Shown: positions 15,175 to 23,302 of the stretch, piece by piece
How positions within the stretch are numbered: position 1 is the stretch's first letter
Layout: each line of letters starts with the position of its first letter
From: a virus
IMG/VR virus record: IMGVR_UViG_3300012936_003239
Coordinates: 1-34,799 of that record
Strand: one strand, 5' to 3'
DNA length: 34,799 bases
Notes under the pieces: generated by a model
Database searches by the model: none
Told to the model about the DNA's origin: nothing
Seen by the model: only the letters and a program-made list of their open reading frames with translations
Position numbers and translations under genes: made by a program

Positions 15175-15182
15175 TATTTACC
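15175..15182 (-). promoter_or_regulatory. Late-type box, leaderless arrangement, iscU
   Basis: GGTAAATA on the minus strand in the iscS-iscU gap, then 5 bases (ATAGT), then ATG. It deviates from consensus at the first two positions, so it is weaker evidence than the ATAAATA cases. Confidence 0.4.
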
Positions 15183-15184
15183 TT

Positions 15185-16447
15185 CTAGTGTGTATTCCAT
15201 TTAACTGTACTGAAATCCACACCGTCTAAGTACATATCCCATAATGGGGATAGTTCTCTGAGTTGTTCCATAACTCTAACCATTGTTTCTGCAACTTGAT
15301 CTACTTCTTCAACAGTTGTATTCTTACCAAAACTAAATCTAATACTGCTATGTGCTAACTCGTCATCTCTACCTATTGCTCTCAACACATAACTAGGCTC
15401 TAAACTTGCACTTGTACATGCACTACCGCTACTTACAGCAACATTATCAAGTGCCATTATTAAACTTTCGCCTTCTACAAAGTTAAAACTTATATTAAGT
15501 ATGTTTGGTACTTTGTGTTCTAATGAACCGTTAACGTATGTTTCTTCTATGGTTATAAGTTTGTTTAGTAATCTATCATGTAACATTTGTACATGCTTTT
15601 TGTTTTCTTCCATTTCAAGTTTTGCATATCTAAATGCTTCACCCATACCAACAATTTGATGTGTAGGTAATGTTCCCGATCTCATATTTCTTTCGTGTCC
15701 ACCACCATGCATTTGTCCTCTTAATCTTACTCTTGGCTTTTTCCTTACATATAATGCACCAATTCCTTTTGGACCGTAAGTTTTGTGTGCTGACAAACTC
15801 ATTGCGTGTACAGGAAGTTCTTGTAAATTAAAATCTATTTTTCCTGTAGCCTGTGCGGCATCAACGTGGAACATAATTTTCTTTTCAAAGCAAAATTCAC
15901 CTATGCCTTGAATATCATTTATAGTACCCATCTCATTGTTTATAAACATAATGCTAACAAGTACTGTGTCGTCTCTAACAGCATTCTTTACCATATCTGC
16001 TGTTACGATACCATCTTCATTTGGATCTAAGTATGTGACTTCGTATCCAATCCTTTCTAGTTCTCTACACGGATCTAATACTGCTTTGTGTTCTATTTTA
16101 GAAGTTACAATGTGTTTTCCTTTTGTATTGTAAAACTCTGCAATACCTTTAATTGCTAAGTTGTCTGCCTCTGTGGCACCACTTGTAAAAATAATTTCCT
16201 TAGGATCTGCTCCAACTAAGTCTGCAACATTGGCTCTTGCTTTTTCAACGGCATCTTCTGCCTCCCAACCAAAACTATGACTTCTACTTGCAGGATTACC
16301 AAAGTCGCCATCCTCTGTTAAGTATTGCAACATAGTTTCAGCGACACGTTTGTCGCATGGAGTAGTAGAGGCATAATCCATATAGATTCTGTCTCCCGTT
16401 GGTTGAGATTTTATTGCAGTAATATCTCTGTGTGCTTTATGATCCAT
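15185..16447 (-). CDS. iscS: Cysteine desulfurase IscS (group I)
   Basis: A 420-residue PLP enzyme, slightly longer than E. coli IscS owing to an N-terminal extension of about 15 residues. Key residues: YMDYASTTP near 22, H120 in [10 protein letters not shown]222 in [12 protein letters not shown] (Schiff base), and C344 in [20 protein letters not shown], the long flexible loop of group I enzymes. It provides persulfide sulfur to IscU, encoded immediately downstream, and in cells also to tRNA thiolation. The ATG overlaps the ferritin-like gene by 11 bases. All catalytic residues are intact, so this is not a decaying host fragment. Confidence 0.95.
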   Translation of the reverse strand: MDHKAHRDITAIKSQPTGDRIYMDYASTTPCDKRVAETMLQYLTEDGDFGNPASRSHSFGWEAEDAVEKARANVADLVGADPKEIIFTSGATEADNLAIKGIAEFYNTKGKHIVTSKIEHKAVLDPCRELERIGYEVTYLDPNEDGIVTADMVKNAVRDDTVLVSIMFINNEMGTINDIQGIGEFCFEKKIMFHVDAAQATGKIDFNLQELPVHAMSLSAHKTYGPKGIGALYVRKKPRVRLRGQMHGGGHERNMRSGTLPTHQIVGMGEAFRYAKLEMEENKKHVQMLHDRLLNKLITIEETYVNGSLEHKVPNILNISFNFVEGESLIMALDNVAVSSGSACTSASLEPSYVLRAIGRDDELAHSSIRFSFGKNTTVEEVDQVAETMVRVMEQLRELSPLWDMYLDGVDFSTVKWNTH

Positions 16448-16880
16448 AATCCTTTAACATCTTTTTAATCTCTAATGCGTGTTGTTCTTCCATACCAATT
16501 TGACCTCTGGCATATTCTTCTAACATAATACTTGCATCAGCAACTTCTTGTAAAAGTTCTTTATATTTTTCTACAGCCTTTTGTTCGTGTTCTAAACTTT
16601 CTGTGAGTATTTGCACTACACTATGGTCGTTTACATCTTCTATTTTTGCAATAGTTTGGCTAGGGTGTCCATCAAAACCTGTGATGTATTCACCTGCTTG
16701 TAAGGCATGTGCTAAACTTTCATTTGCTTGTTCTTGCAAAAATGCTACTATTGGTATTCTATACGGTCCTGTAACCATAAGAGAACTATGTGCATATCTC
16801 ACTACGCCAGCCATTTCTAACTCAACTATCTCATTGAGAATACTACAAACTCTTTCTATGTTTAAATCACGCAACTCCAT
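16437..16880 (-). CDS. Ferritin-like diiron protein (bacterioferritin-like)
   Basis: A 147-residue four-helix protein with carboxylate and histidine ligands in the ferritin-like order. [12 protein letters not shown] lies near residue 20, [15 protein letters not shown] near 54-58 (E...H), [17 protein letters not shown] near 94 and [16 protein letters not shown] near 131-134 (E..H). The length suits a Dps- or bacterioferritin-type iron-storage or oxidase subunit. Next to iscS and iscU the natural reading is iron supply for cluster assembly, or detoxification (inference). The ATG overlaps the cytochrome stop as TAATG with GGAG before it. A rubrerythrin-like or DUF-type ferritin fold is the alternative. 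Confidence 0.8.
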   Translation of the reverse strand: MELRDLNIERVCSILNEIVELEMAGVVRYAHSSLMVTGPYRIPIVAFLQEQANESLAHALQAGEYITGFDGHPSQTIAKIEDVNDHSVVQILTESLEHEQKAVEKYKELLQEVADASIMLEEYARGQIGMEEQHALEIKKMLKDYGS

Positions 16881-17326
16881 TATTCTCCTGGCAAGCCGGC
16901 TTGTATAAATTCGCCGATCGTTTCTATATCTTTCTCAGATAGCATTGCCGCTTGTCCCCACATAAGAGCACTTTGACTTCCTATCTGTCCATTGTTTTTA
17001 TAAATTGTAAGTTTACTTATAATATCTTGAGAACTTTGTCCTGCTAACATTGGACCAATTCCACCACCGCCATCTGCACCATGACATGCGGCACAACCTG
17101 CCCATAAACTTCTGATACTGCTAAAAGGGTCTCCTTCTGCTAATGCTCTTTTACGTTGTTCTATTTCTGCTGGCGTACCAAACTGTTCAACATAATTTGC
17201 GTAACATACTCCGGTGCAACTATGTCCGCCTGTACCACCAGTGTATTCTAAATCTGGATAAATTTTAAATCCAAAGAACAATGCTATTGCAAATGTTCCT
17301 AATAAAGCCATTCCTAATTCTTTCAT
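16880..17326 (-). CDS. Membrane-anchored c-type cytochrome
   Basis: A 148-residue protein. An N-terminal hydrophobic segment (residues 5-22) serves as membrane anchor or uncleaved signal, then a class-I cytochrome c domain with heme motif CAACH at residues 78-82. The following GADGGGGIGPMLAGQSS and the Met-containing MWGQAAMLSEKDIETIGEFI supply the usual distal region. Two further cysteines (HSCTGVCYAN, C37 and C41) may form a disulfide. Heme attachment would occur in the periplasm through the host Ccm system. Start and stop overlap the neighbouring genes (TAATG on both sides, each with GGAG). A cytochrome c inside a phage operon is unusual. Confidence 0.88.
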   Translation of the reverse strand: MKELGMALLGTFAIALFFGFKIYPDLEYTGGTGGHSCTGVCYANYVEQFGTPAEIEQRKRALAEGDPFSSIRSLWAGCAACHGADGGGGIGPMLAGQSSQDIISKLTIYKNNGQIGSQSALMWGQAAMLSEKDIETIGEFIQAGLPGE

Positions 17327-18105
17327 TATTCTCCGTCGTAATACTCAAGACGCTCTATGTCGTCTTCAGTAGTTTCTTCACCATATTGGATTTCGATAAT
17401 GTGGCAGGGCTCTTGTTCTCTGTTATAAACCTGGTGCCAATCACCAACTCCAATCCTTATAACTTCATCAGTATTTAGTTTCTTTACGGTAAAAGATGTG
17501 GGGTTATCGGTATCAATTCCGTGTTTTACTACACAACTACCTTTACTGACGAACCATATTTCGCTACGTTTAAAATGTCTTTGATAACTTATTCCTTTAC
17601 CAGGCTCTAATACAAGTTCTTTTACTTTAACTGCATTGTCCTGAAACAAGTCGCTAAATTCACCCCAAACTCTGCGTTCTGTAGGATATTGCCATTCCTT
17701 TAATATCCAACTACTACTATTTGCTTTGTAATCACCGCCAACACCAAATCGGAAACTGTAACCCTCAACTGACATCTCTGGTATGTTGTTCTCCTTTCTA
17801 TCACCTCCGTTACAGAAGACATATTCGTGTTCTTTTCCGAATGCATTCCTTATGTCTACGAGGCCTTGGGTTACACTTCCATCGGCATCTGATACACCGT
17901 ATACGTTATCTACCATGTGCATACGTTCTATGATAGTAGTACGTTCTTCGAAAGGCATAAAGGGTCTACCTTTCTTTCTCGTAAGCCAGTCATCGCTGTT
18001 AACCAGTACAACTAGTTTGTCGCCATAAGCGGCCGCCGATTCTAGTAAATTTATGTGACCTGTATGTAGTGGATCGAAACCTCCACTAACAACTGCTATT
18101 TTCAC
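17326..18105 (-). CDS. Fusion of HldE/RfaE-like nucleotidyltransferase and cupin
   Basis: A 259-residue two-domain protein. Residues 1-130 form a nucleotidyltransferase with SGGFDPLHTGHINLLESA (HxGH) and NSDDWLTRKKGRPFMPFEER, as in the heptose-1-phosphate adenylyltransferase domain of HldE. Residues about 165-255 form a cupin with YQRHFKRSEIWFVSKGSCVV, a VGDWHQVYN histidine and IEIQYGEETTEDDIERLEYY, closely resembling the C-terminal isomerase domain of ManC-type proteins. The pairing suggests synthesis of an activated sugar for surface glycans. It starts 2 bases after the bS21 stop. No standalone pathway partner is visible here. Confidence 0.78.
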   Translation of the reverse strand: MKIAVVSGGFDPLHTGHINLLESAAAYGDKLVVLVNSDDWLTRKKGRPFMPFEERTTIIERMHMVDNVYGVSDADGSVTQGLVDIRNAFGKEHEYVFCNGGDRKENNIPEMSVEGYSFRFGVGGDYKANSSSWILKEWQYPTERRVWGEFSDLFQDNAVKVKELVLEPGKGISYQRHFKRSEIWFVSKGSCVVKHGIDTDNPTSFTVKKLNTDEVIRIGVGDWHQVYNREQEPCHIIEIQYGEETTEDDIERLEYYDGE

Positions 18106-18107
18106 TT

Positions 18108-18515
18108 TTACCTCATACCGTTTGATCTAAGGTGTCTGTCTACAGCAGATTTTTGATCTGAATACTTCCTTCTCTTTCTTTTAGACTTCATAAACGAAAA
18201 GTCTGCTACTTGTTGTAAAGGTGCCTCACCTGAGAAAATCTTTTTGTTCATTTCTCTTTTTGTTCTTTTTATAGCGGCATCTTTTCTACGTTTCTTTTTA
18301 GCACTTGGCTTTTCGTAAAATTCTCTTTTAGACAATTCTTTTTGTCTATCTGCATTTTCAAGAATCTTTTTCAACTTACGGATAGCACCGTTAACATCAC
18401 CATTTCGCACTTCAACTGAAGCACCTTTGAACTTATCTAAGTAATGCTCTTCTTTCTTTGGACCTTTATTAAACTTCTTTTTGTAGTGTCCTTTCCAATT
18501 ATTTTGTCTTGCCAT
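18108..18515 (-). CDS. rpsU: Ribosomal protein bS21 with long extensions
   Basis: A 135-residue protein. The core VEVRNGDVNGAIRKLKKILE...LSKREFYEKPSAKKKRRK...AIKRTKREM matches bS21. Cellular bS21 is about 70 residues, so this copy carries roughly 30 extra N-terminal and 30 extra basic C-terminal residues. bS21 sits on the 30S platform near the anti-Shine-Dalgarno end of 16S rRNA and influences initiation. Phage-encoded bS21 is known from marine and other large phages and could bias ribosomes to phage messages. It overlaps clpX by 17 bases. Confidence 0.9.
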   Translation of the reverse strand: MARQNNWKGHYKKKFNKGPKKEEHYLDKFKGASVEVRNGDVNGAIRKLKKILENADRQKELSKREFYEKPSAKKKRRKDAAIKRTKREMNKKIFSGEAPLQQVADFSFMKSKRKRRKYSDQKSAVDRHLRSNGMR

Positions 18516-19776
18516 ATATTCCTCGGTATATCCTGTAGTTTGTGTCTATCTCCGTGTTTCCGTTATCAAATTTTAGCAACGGAAAATTCGTTGCTTCTAA
18601 TGGATATTTATGAAACTCTATTTCATAAACTCCTTGTTTTCTGAGTGTAGGTGCTCTGTACATTACACTTAGTAAAGTGTTCTCTATCAAAGTCTTTAAT
18701 CCTCTAGCACCCAACTTAGAGGCACTAGATATACTTGCAATTTCATCTAAGTATTCTTTGCCCACTTTTAATTTTATTTCGTCTAGTGCAAATAGTTCTT
18801 TATACTGCGACATAATACTATTTTCAACAGAGTCAAGTATAAGTCTTAAATGATCTTTGCTTAGTTCTTCAAGTACAGCAATTACTGGTACTCTACCTAC
18901 TAACTCTGGTATAAGTCCATATTCAACTACGTCTTTGCTTGTAACTTGACTTAGTATGCTTTCTTTTTCTTCTGTGCTAATAAGTTTTGAGCCAAATCCT
19001 ATTTGTGCATTTTTAGATATATTCTTAGATACAATCTTATCCAATCCAACAAATGCACCGCCTAATATAAACATTACATTCTTTGTGTCAAACTCTATGT
19101 ACTCGTTTGCAAACTTAGGACCAGTCTTGCCTGTTTTAACTTTAACAACTGTGCCTTCTATTAATCTTAAGAGTGCTTGTTGTACTCCTTCGCCACTAAC
19201 ATCGCGTGTAGACGTGTTAGATTCGCTCCTACGGGCCTTTTTATCTATCTCATCTATATACACTATACCCTTTTGTGCTTTGTCAACGTCCCAGTCAGCA
19301 ATGCTCAGCAGACGCTCTAAGACGCTCTCTACGTCTTCTCCAACGTATCCTGCTTCTGTTAGTGTAGTTGCATCAGCAATAGCAAAAGGAACACTTAATT
19401 TTTTTGCAAGTGTTTTAGCAAATAATGTTTTACCTGTTCCAGTAGGACCTACAAGCAATACATTTGTTTTGTCTATTTCAACATTAGTTTGCCCTAGTAT
19501 TCTTTTATAGTGATTGTATGCACTAACTGAAAGCAATTCTTTTGTTTCATTGTGTGCTATTATGTGGGAATCAAGATATTCTTTTATTTCTTCGGGACTA
19601 GGAATGTCCTCAAATGATATTGTGCTTTCATCAGATTCGGAATCTGCTACAACAATATCATGACTTATAACTATACACTCGTTGCAAATGTAAACGTTTG
19701 GACCTGCTATTAGTTTGTCTACATTGTCTCTGTCTTTACCGCAAAAACTACATTGCAGATTTTTATTATCTGGCAT
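18499..19776 (-). CDS. clpX: ClpX, unfoldase of the ClpXP protease
   Basis: A 425-residue, full-length ClpX. The N-terminal zinc-binding domain has C9-C12 and C31-C34. Walker A GPTGTGKT lies at 110-117, pore loop GYVG at 143-146 and Walker B IVYIDEIDK near 171-179. The IGF loop for ClpP docking is at 259-261, and the sensor-2 region LGARGLKTL is present. Every functional element is retained, including ClpP docking, so it could drive the host ClpP. No clpP is seen here. It could redirect degradation or remodel phage or host complexes. GAGGTC precedes the ATG, and a GGTAAATA box lies further upstream. Confidence 0.95.
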   Translation of the reverse strand: MPDNKNLQCSFCGKDRDNVDKLIAGPNVYICNECIVISHDIVVADSESDESTISFEDIPSPEEIKEYLDSHIIAHNETKELLSVSAYNHYKRILGQTNVEIDKTNVLLVGPTGTGKTLFAKTLAKKLSVPFAIADATTLTEAGYVGEDVESVLERLLSIADWDVDKAQKGIVYIDEIDKKARRSESNTSTRDVSGEGVQQALLRLIEGTVVKVKTGKTGPKFANEYIEFDTKNVMFILGGAFVGLDKIVSKNISKNAQIGFGSKLISTEEKESILSQVTSKDVVEYGLIPELVGRVPVIAVLEELSKDHLRLILDSVENSIMSQYKELFALDEIKLKVGKEYLDEIASISSASKLGARGLKTLIENTLLSVMYRAPTLRKQGVYEIEFHKYPLEATNFPLLKFDNGNTEIDTNYRIYRGIYGKTK

Positions 19777-19801
19777 TTATTCTATTGACCTCTTTTGATA
19801 T

Positions 19802-20533
19802 TTACCTTTTCTTTCCTGTGTATTTTTTATTTGTCGGTTGTGTATTGTCTGTGGGTAAAGGCATTGCCCAGAAACCAATTTTACGTTTTACTTCTTCCTC
19901 TGATTCTTTCAATAGTATTTTATATATTTGTTCCTCTGATAAATCTTCTTTGTTGAATTCGCTTTGTGACATAAGTCTTGCGGCTTCATGCAAATCCTTT
20001 GTTGACTCTTTTTCTATAACTTCTGGTGCTGAATCAACAAACTCAGTTACAGGTACTTCAACAATTACTTCTTTTTCGATTATTTTTACTTCAGGTTCAA
20101 CTTTTTTAAGCCTGTCTATCTCTGCAGACAGTTCTAAGTTTTGTTGTTTTAATTTTATATCTTCAGGATTTACTACTTCGACTTCTTTGATGACTTCGAC
20201 GATTCGTTCTGGTCCTGGGACTTCGACTTCGCGAGTGACCACTGTCTCCTTTGGGACCTCGACCTCTTTAATTGTTTCGACAACCTTTTCGATCTCAACC
20301 GGAACCTCCTTTATTACTTCCTTGGTTACTATCTTTTCTACTGGTACTTCTACTTCTTTAATTACTTCGACTTCAATTTCTTTATTAACTTCTACTATAA
20401 CTTCTTTTGGTTTTTTGTCAAGTTCTTTTTCTAATTTTTCTATTTTGTCCAAAGACTCTACCAGCAACTCCATAGTGTGTTGATATTTGCTGTACAGTTC
20501 ATCAAACTTCTCTTTAACTTCTTGTTCCGTCAT
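19802..20533 (-). CDS. Coiled-coil protein with Glu-Val-Lys repeats
   Basis: A 243-residue protein. Residues 1-45 are a charged helix (coiled-coil type), residues about 45-120 consist of degenerate repeats around KEVEVP, VEKIV and KEVIKEV, and residues 125-150 give another coil. The C-terminal third ends in basic residues after an FWAMPLPTDNTQ turn. The repeat style recurs in the last 60 residues of the protein encoded immediately upstream, with which it overlaps by 20 bases. The two may therefore interact. Probably a scaffold or virion-associated protein. No enzyme motif. Confidence 0.7.
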   Translation of the reverse strand: MTEQEVKEKFDELYSKYQHTMELLVESLDKIEKLEKELDKKPKEVIVEVNKEIEVEVIKEVEVPVEKIVTKEVIKEVPVEIEKVVETIKEVEVPKETVVTREVEVPGPERIVEVIKEVEVVNPEDIKLKQQNLELSAEIDRLKKVEPEVKIIEKEVIVEVPVTEFVDSAPEVIEKESTKDLHEAARLMSQSEFNKEDLSEEQIYKILLKESEEEVKRKIGFWAMPLPTDNTQPTNKKYTGKKR

Positions 20534-21836
20534 CGTCTAATTTCTTCTTAAGTTTCTTTTCAAGGGCCTTTACTGCTCGAGGTGTTTTTATTACATCAGG
20601 ATCTATTTCTTTTTCTACCTCCACTTCCTTTACTACTTCCACTTCTTTAATAACTTCTTTCTCTACGATTTCTGGTTCTACTGGTTGATCTTCTAAAATC
20701 TCATCTACAAAATGAGGTTCTGGTCCTGCTTTTTCTAAGTTAATGCCATAACGTAATAATGTTTGGTTAGCGGCAATCAGTAGCATAACTGCTAATGGGT
20801 CAAAAACAACAACAAGTAAAATGATAAACAATCTGATTGCTTGTCCTAATACTTCTTCTGAGCTCTCACCATATATTAATTCTGCTACATATTTTATTGG
20901 TCCTATTTCTTTTTCTAAATTTCTAACAACACTTTCTGCTTCAAATTTCTCATCTTTAATTACAACAATGTTTTCATATATTGCGTCTATATCATCATTG
21001 TAGTTGTCTATCTTAACAAGTATCTCATCTTGATCTGTGCTACTGCTTTCTCTCAATCTATTGATTTCTGCGTTTGCGTTGTTAATTGTTGTTTGTGCTT
21101 GTTCTCTATACTTGTCTATATTTGCTTGTTGCTTGTCAATGTCAGTTTTAATATCAGCACGTTGTTGTGATTGCTGTTCAAACAATGCATCTGCTTGAGC
21201 AACATAATCTATTGTCTCAGTTTCACCTCTTCTAAATGTTCCGCCCTCATCAATAGTGATAACTTCGACACCTTTTGCTCTAAGGTCATTTACTGCTTTG
21301 TCTAATACTGCTAACTGATCTCTGAGTCTATCAATTTGTCCTTGTGCATAGTCTATGTCTCCTTGTACTCTTGCCCATGCACCATCTCTGATTTCTTCTT
21401 GTTGTTTAATACTTTCACTAACATCTAATCCGCCACCTGTTTGTAAACTAGCAATACGATCTTCAAGTATTTCTATTTTGTTTTCTTCTCTTGCAATTTG
21501 TCCATCAAGTCTTTCTACAATAGCAAAAGCATCAGCACTACTGCCTGATACTTCTTGGTGTGCTTTACTGAGATAACCGAATATGCCTATACTTGTAATG
21601 AGCATTAAAAATAGTACGGCCGTAGACAAATACGTCTTTACAAGTAATGAAGTTTCTTTCCAATACCTATAAAGCCAACTAACTGTGACTAATTTACCAA
21701 CTTCTAGTGCGCCTGCCATAATAGCAATACTCATTGCCGCTCCTTGGAAGAACGTCATAAGACCCACTATACTAAACCATGCGGCCACGCCTGCAATAGC
21801 CAAAGCGGTAAACAATGTTAATAATCCGAATAGCAT
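20514..21836 (-). CDS. Membrane protein with long coiled coil
   Basis: A 440-residue protein started at the ATG at 21836. The ATG at 21842 overlaps the promoter box and is less likely. Three or four membrane segments occupy the first 90 residues (LFGLLTLFTALAIAGVAAWF, AAMSIAIMAGALEVGKLV, AVLFLMLITSIGIFGYL). A coiled-coil region of about 200 residues follows, then another membrane segment (LFIILLVVVFDPLAVMLLIAA) and a Glu/Val repeat tail. Similar coil-containing membrane proteins occur in marine T4-like phages. GATAAATA lies 5 bases before the ATG with no SD. It heads the clpX-iscU operon. Confidence 0.72.
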   Translation of the reverse strand: MLFGLLTLFTALAIAGVAAWFSIVGLMTFFQGAAMSIAIMAGALEVGKLVTVSWLYRYWKETSLLVKTYLSTAVLFLMLITSIGIFGYLSKAHQEVSGSSADAFAIVERLDGQIAREENKIEILEDRIASLQTGGGLDVSESIKQQEEIRDGAWARVQGDIDYAQGQIDRLRDQLAVLDKAVNDLRAKGVEVITIDEGGTFRRGETETIDYVAQADALFEQQSQQRADIKTDIDKQQANIDKYREQAQTTINNANAEINRLRESSSTDQDEILVKIDNYNDDIDAIYENIVVIKDEKFEAESVVRNLEKEIGPIKYVAELIYGESSEEVLGQAIRLFIILLVVVFDPLAVMLLIAANQTLLRYGINLEKAGPEPHFVDEILEDQPVEPEIVEKEVIKEVEVVKEVEVEKEIDPDVIKTPRAVKALEKKLKKKLDDDGTRS

Positions 21837-21841
21837 ATACA

Positions 21842-21849
21842 TATTTATC
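21842..21849 (-). promoter_or_regulatory. Late promoter box heading the clpX-iscU operon
   Basis: GATAAATA on the minus strand, then TGTAT (5 bases), then the ATG at 21836. It would start transcription of the long operon down to iscU. Confidence 0.6.
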
Positions 21850-21891
21850 GCTTATCAGTGCCAGGAGTCAAGAATTCTAGTATGTGTTAAT

Positions 21892-21899
21892 AATAAATA
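21892..21899 (+). promoter_or_regulatory. Late promoter box, leaderless arrangement
   Basis: AATAAATA, then TAGGC (5 bases), then the ATG at 21905. It is divergent from the GATAAATA at 21842-21849, with only 42 bases between the two boxes. Confidence 0.55.
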
Positions 21900-21904
21900 T
21901 AGGC

Positions 21905-23089
21905 ATGATACACTTAGAAAAGATATCTACAAAAAGATCTAAAACATACAATAAGTTACAGTATGCTTTCAGTGATGCAATGGATCACCCAGGATTAATA
22001 GGTATTTTTTACAATAATCCAGAGTTTGGTGACGAAATCAAAAAGCAATGCAAACAAAAAGGCATTGGATTTGGAGAAAGGTTTGGTGCAGAAGGTGTAA
22101 GTGTTGATGCATTATTACAACTACAAGAGCCAATGGAAGACTTTTGGTTTGAAATAACACCTTTTGATTTTATGTCTCTGCCTGTAAAACAACGAGAGCA
22201 ATTGATATCAATATATAATATCATTGTGTTTGACTACATAGACGGAGGCTATCACGTAGAACTTGTATTACCTAAGCAATATCTAAATGACAACAGGATA
22301 CTAAATGCCAGTGGAGCAATGGATAAGTTTGGCAATGAAACATTAAACATTCCTGTGTTTCCGCATATTACATATATGGAGGCTGTTAGAACAGGAAACG
22401 TTGTTCCTGAAAGTGTAATTGACAATGTAAAGAAAAAGCAATGCTTGTTTCCAAATCATAAACCACGTCCTGGTAGACTTGCAACTTTGGCAAGACTAGA
22501 TGAACTACAAGTGTTAGATCACAATGTTGAATGGAGTCTAACTGTTAATTGGGAAGAAGAAGGACAGCATGGAGACTTTTTTAAAAGTCCTAATGTAAGT
22601 TTAGGAAGATATGGGCATTCTCTGATACAATCAGAATCTGTTAAAAAGTTTGTAAGCAGAAATAGACATGCATTACCCAAAGTATTAGAAGATAGCACAA
22701 TAGAACTTTTTAAAGATTGTATACCACTTAATAAAAGATATGCTGGAAACTATACGTGGAAAATTGCTTGTGAAACTTATCCACACATTAAATTTAATAC
22801 TGAAAAAACATTCAAAGGATTTATGGCTGGTCTGCCTGTTCTTACACTAGGTCCTAAGAATTTGAATAAATGGCTTACTGATGTAGGCTTTCAAATGGAA
22901 TACTCTGATCTCTATGATCATTTAGAGTTTGGTGAGGAAAGAATCGAAGCAGTTATAGATACCATGCTTTCAAAACAACCTGACTTATACAAAGCAAAAG
23001 TCAATCACAGGTTGATGCATGATGTAGAATTTTTAACAAGTTTGATTGTGAAGCCTTTGTCTGAAAGACTAGTACCTAAATATTTGTAG
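21905..23089 (+). CDS. Glycosyltransferase-like phage protein
   Basis: A 394-residue protein. The frame also opens at a GTG at 21884, but that lies upstream of the late promoter box, so the ATG at 21905 is chosen. The C-terminal region INT-like KFNTEKTFKGFMAGLPVLTLGPKNLNKWLTDVGF resembles the donor-binding half of fucosyltransferase-like (GT10-type) enzymes (EKTFK...G.P....G....L...GF), followed by a conserved-looking E-R-I segment. The N-terminal half is not recognised. It might decorate phage or host surfaces. The tRNA genes follow on the opposite strand. Confidence 0.5.
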   Translation: MIHLEKISTKRSKTYNKLQYAFSDAMDHPGLIGIFYNNPEFGDEIKKQCKQKGIGFGERFGAEGVSVDALLQLQEPMEDFWFEITPFDFMSLPVKQREQLISIYNIIVFDYIDGGYHVELVLPKQYLNDNRILNASGAMDKFGNETLNIPVFPHITYMEAVRTGNVVPESVIDNVKKKQCLFPNHKPRPGRLATLARLDELQVLDHNVEWSLTVNWEEEGQHGDFFKSPNVSLGRYGHSLIQSESVKKFVSRNRHALPKVLEDSTIELFKDCIPLNKRYAGNYTWKIACETYPHIKFNTEKTFKGFMAGLPVLTLGPKNLNKWLTDVGFQMEYSDLYDHLEFGEERIEAVIDTMLSKQPDLYKAKVNHRLMHDVEFLTSLIVKPLSERLVPKYL

Positions 23090-23097
23090 ACTGAGGA

Positions 23098-23115
23098 CCT
23101 AACTCGTCAGTTAGG
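23098..23115. other. Hairpin after the glycosyltransferase-like gene
   Basis: CCTAACT and AGTTAGG form a perfect 7-bp stem with a CGTC loop, 8 bases after the stop codon. No U-run follows on either strand, so it is more likely a 3'-end stability element than an intrinsic terminator. Confidence 0.4.
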
Positions 23116-23207
23116 AATCTCTCATATTCAACACTCTTCATATATTTCTCATTGTATTGACAGCATTCGTTCGTCAACTAGGCCACTGTCGGGACCTATT
23201 TGGTTAA

Positions 23208-23297
23208 TGGCGGAAAGGGAGAGATTCGAACTCTCGGTACAGTTACCCGTACTCTTCCTTAGCAGGGAAGTGCTTTAAGCCACTCAGCCACCTTTCC
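23208..23297 (-). tRNA. tRNA-Ser (anticodon GCU)
   Basis: On the minus strand a full class-II tRNA: acceptor GGAAAGG/CCTTTCC, D-arm region GGCTGAGTGGCTTAAAGC, anticodon stem CTTCC/GGAAG around loop CTGCTAA (anticodon GCT), long variable arm, T-arm with GTTCGAAT, discriminator G and encoded CCA. It decodes AGC/AGU, codons common in this AT-rich genome. Confidence 0.95.
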
Positions 23298-23302
23298 AAA
23301 AC

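Noticed and set aside
16880-18515. Bacterial chromosome rather than phage, because of isc, clpX, cytochrome and ribosomal genes
   Set aside because: The genes are interleaved by overlaps with phage-type coil and surface genes, share the T4-like late boxes, and are flanked on both sides by virion-type genes. A contig chimera cannot be fully excluded from sequence alone.
18956-19510. 184-residue plus-strand open frame
   Set aside because: It lies wholly antisense to clpX, whose motifs are fully conserved. No ribosome-binding site or recognisable domain.
19698-20483. 261-residue plus-strand open frame rich in Ser and Thr
   Set aside because: It is the antisense shadow of the Glu/Val/Lys repeat gene. 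The low-complexity Ser/Thr composition is just the reverse complement of those repeats, and it lacks an SD.
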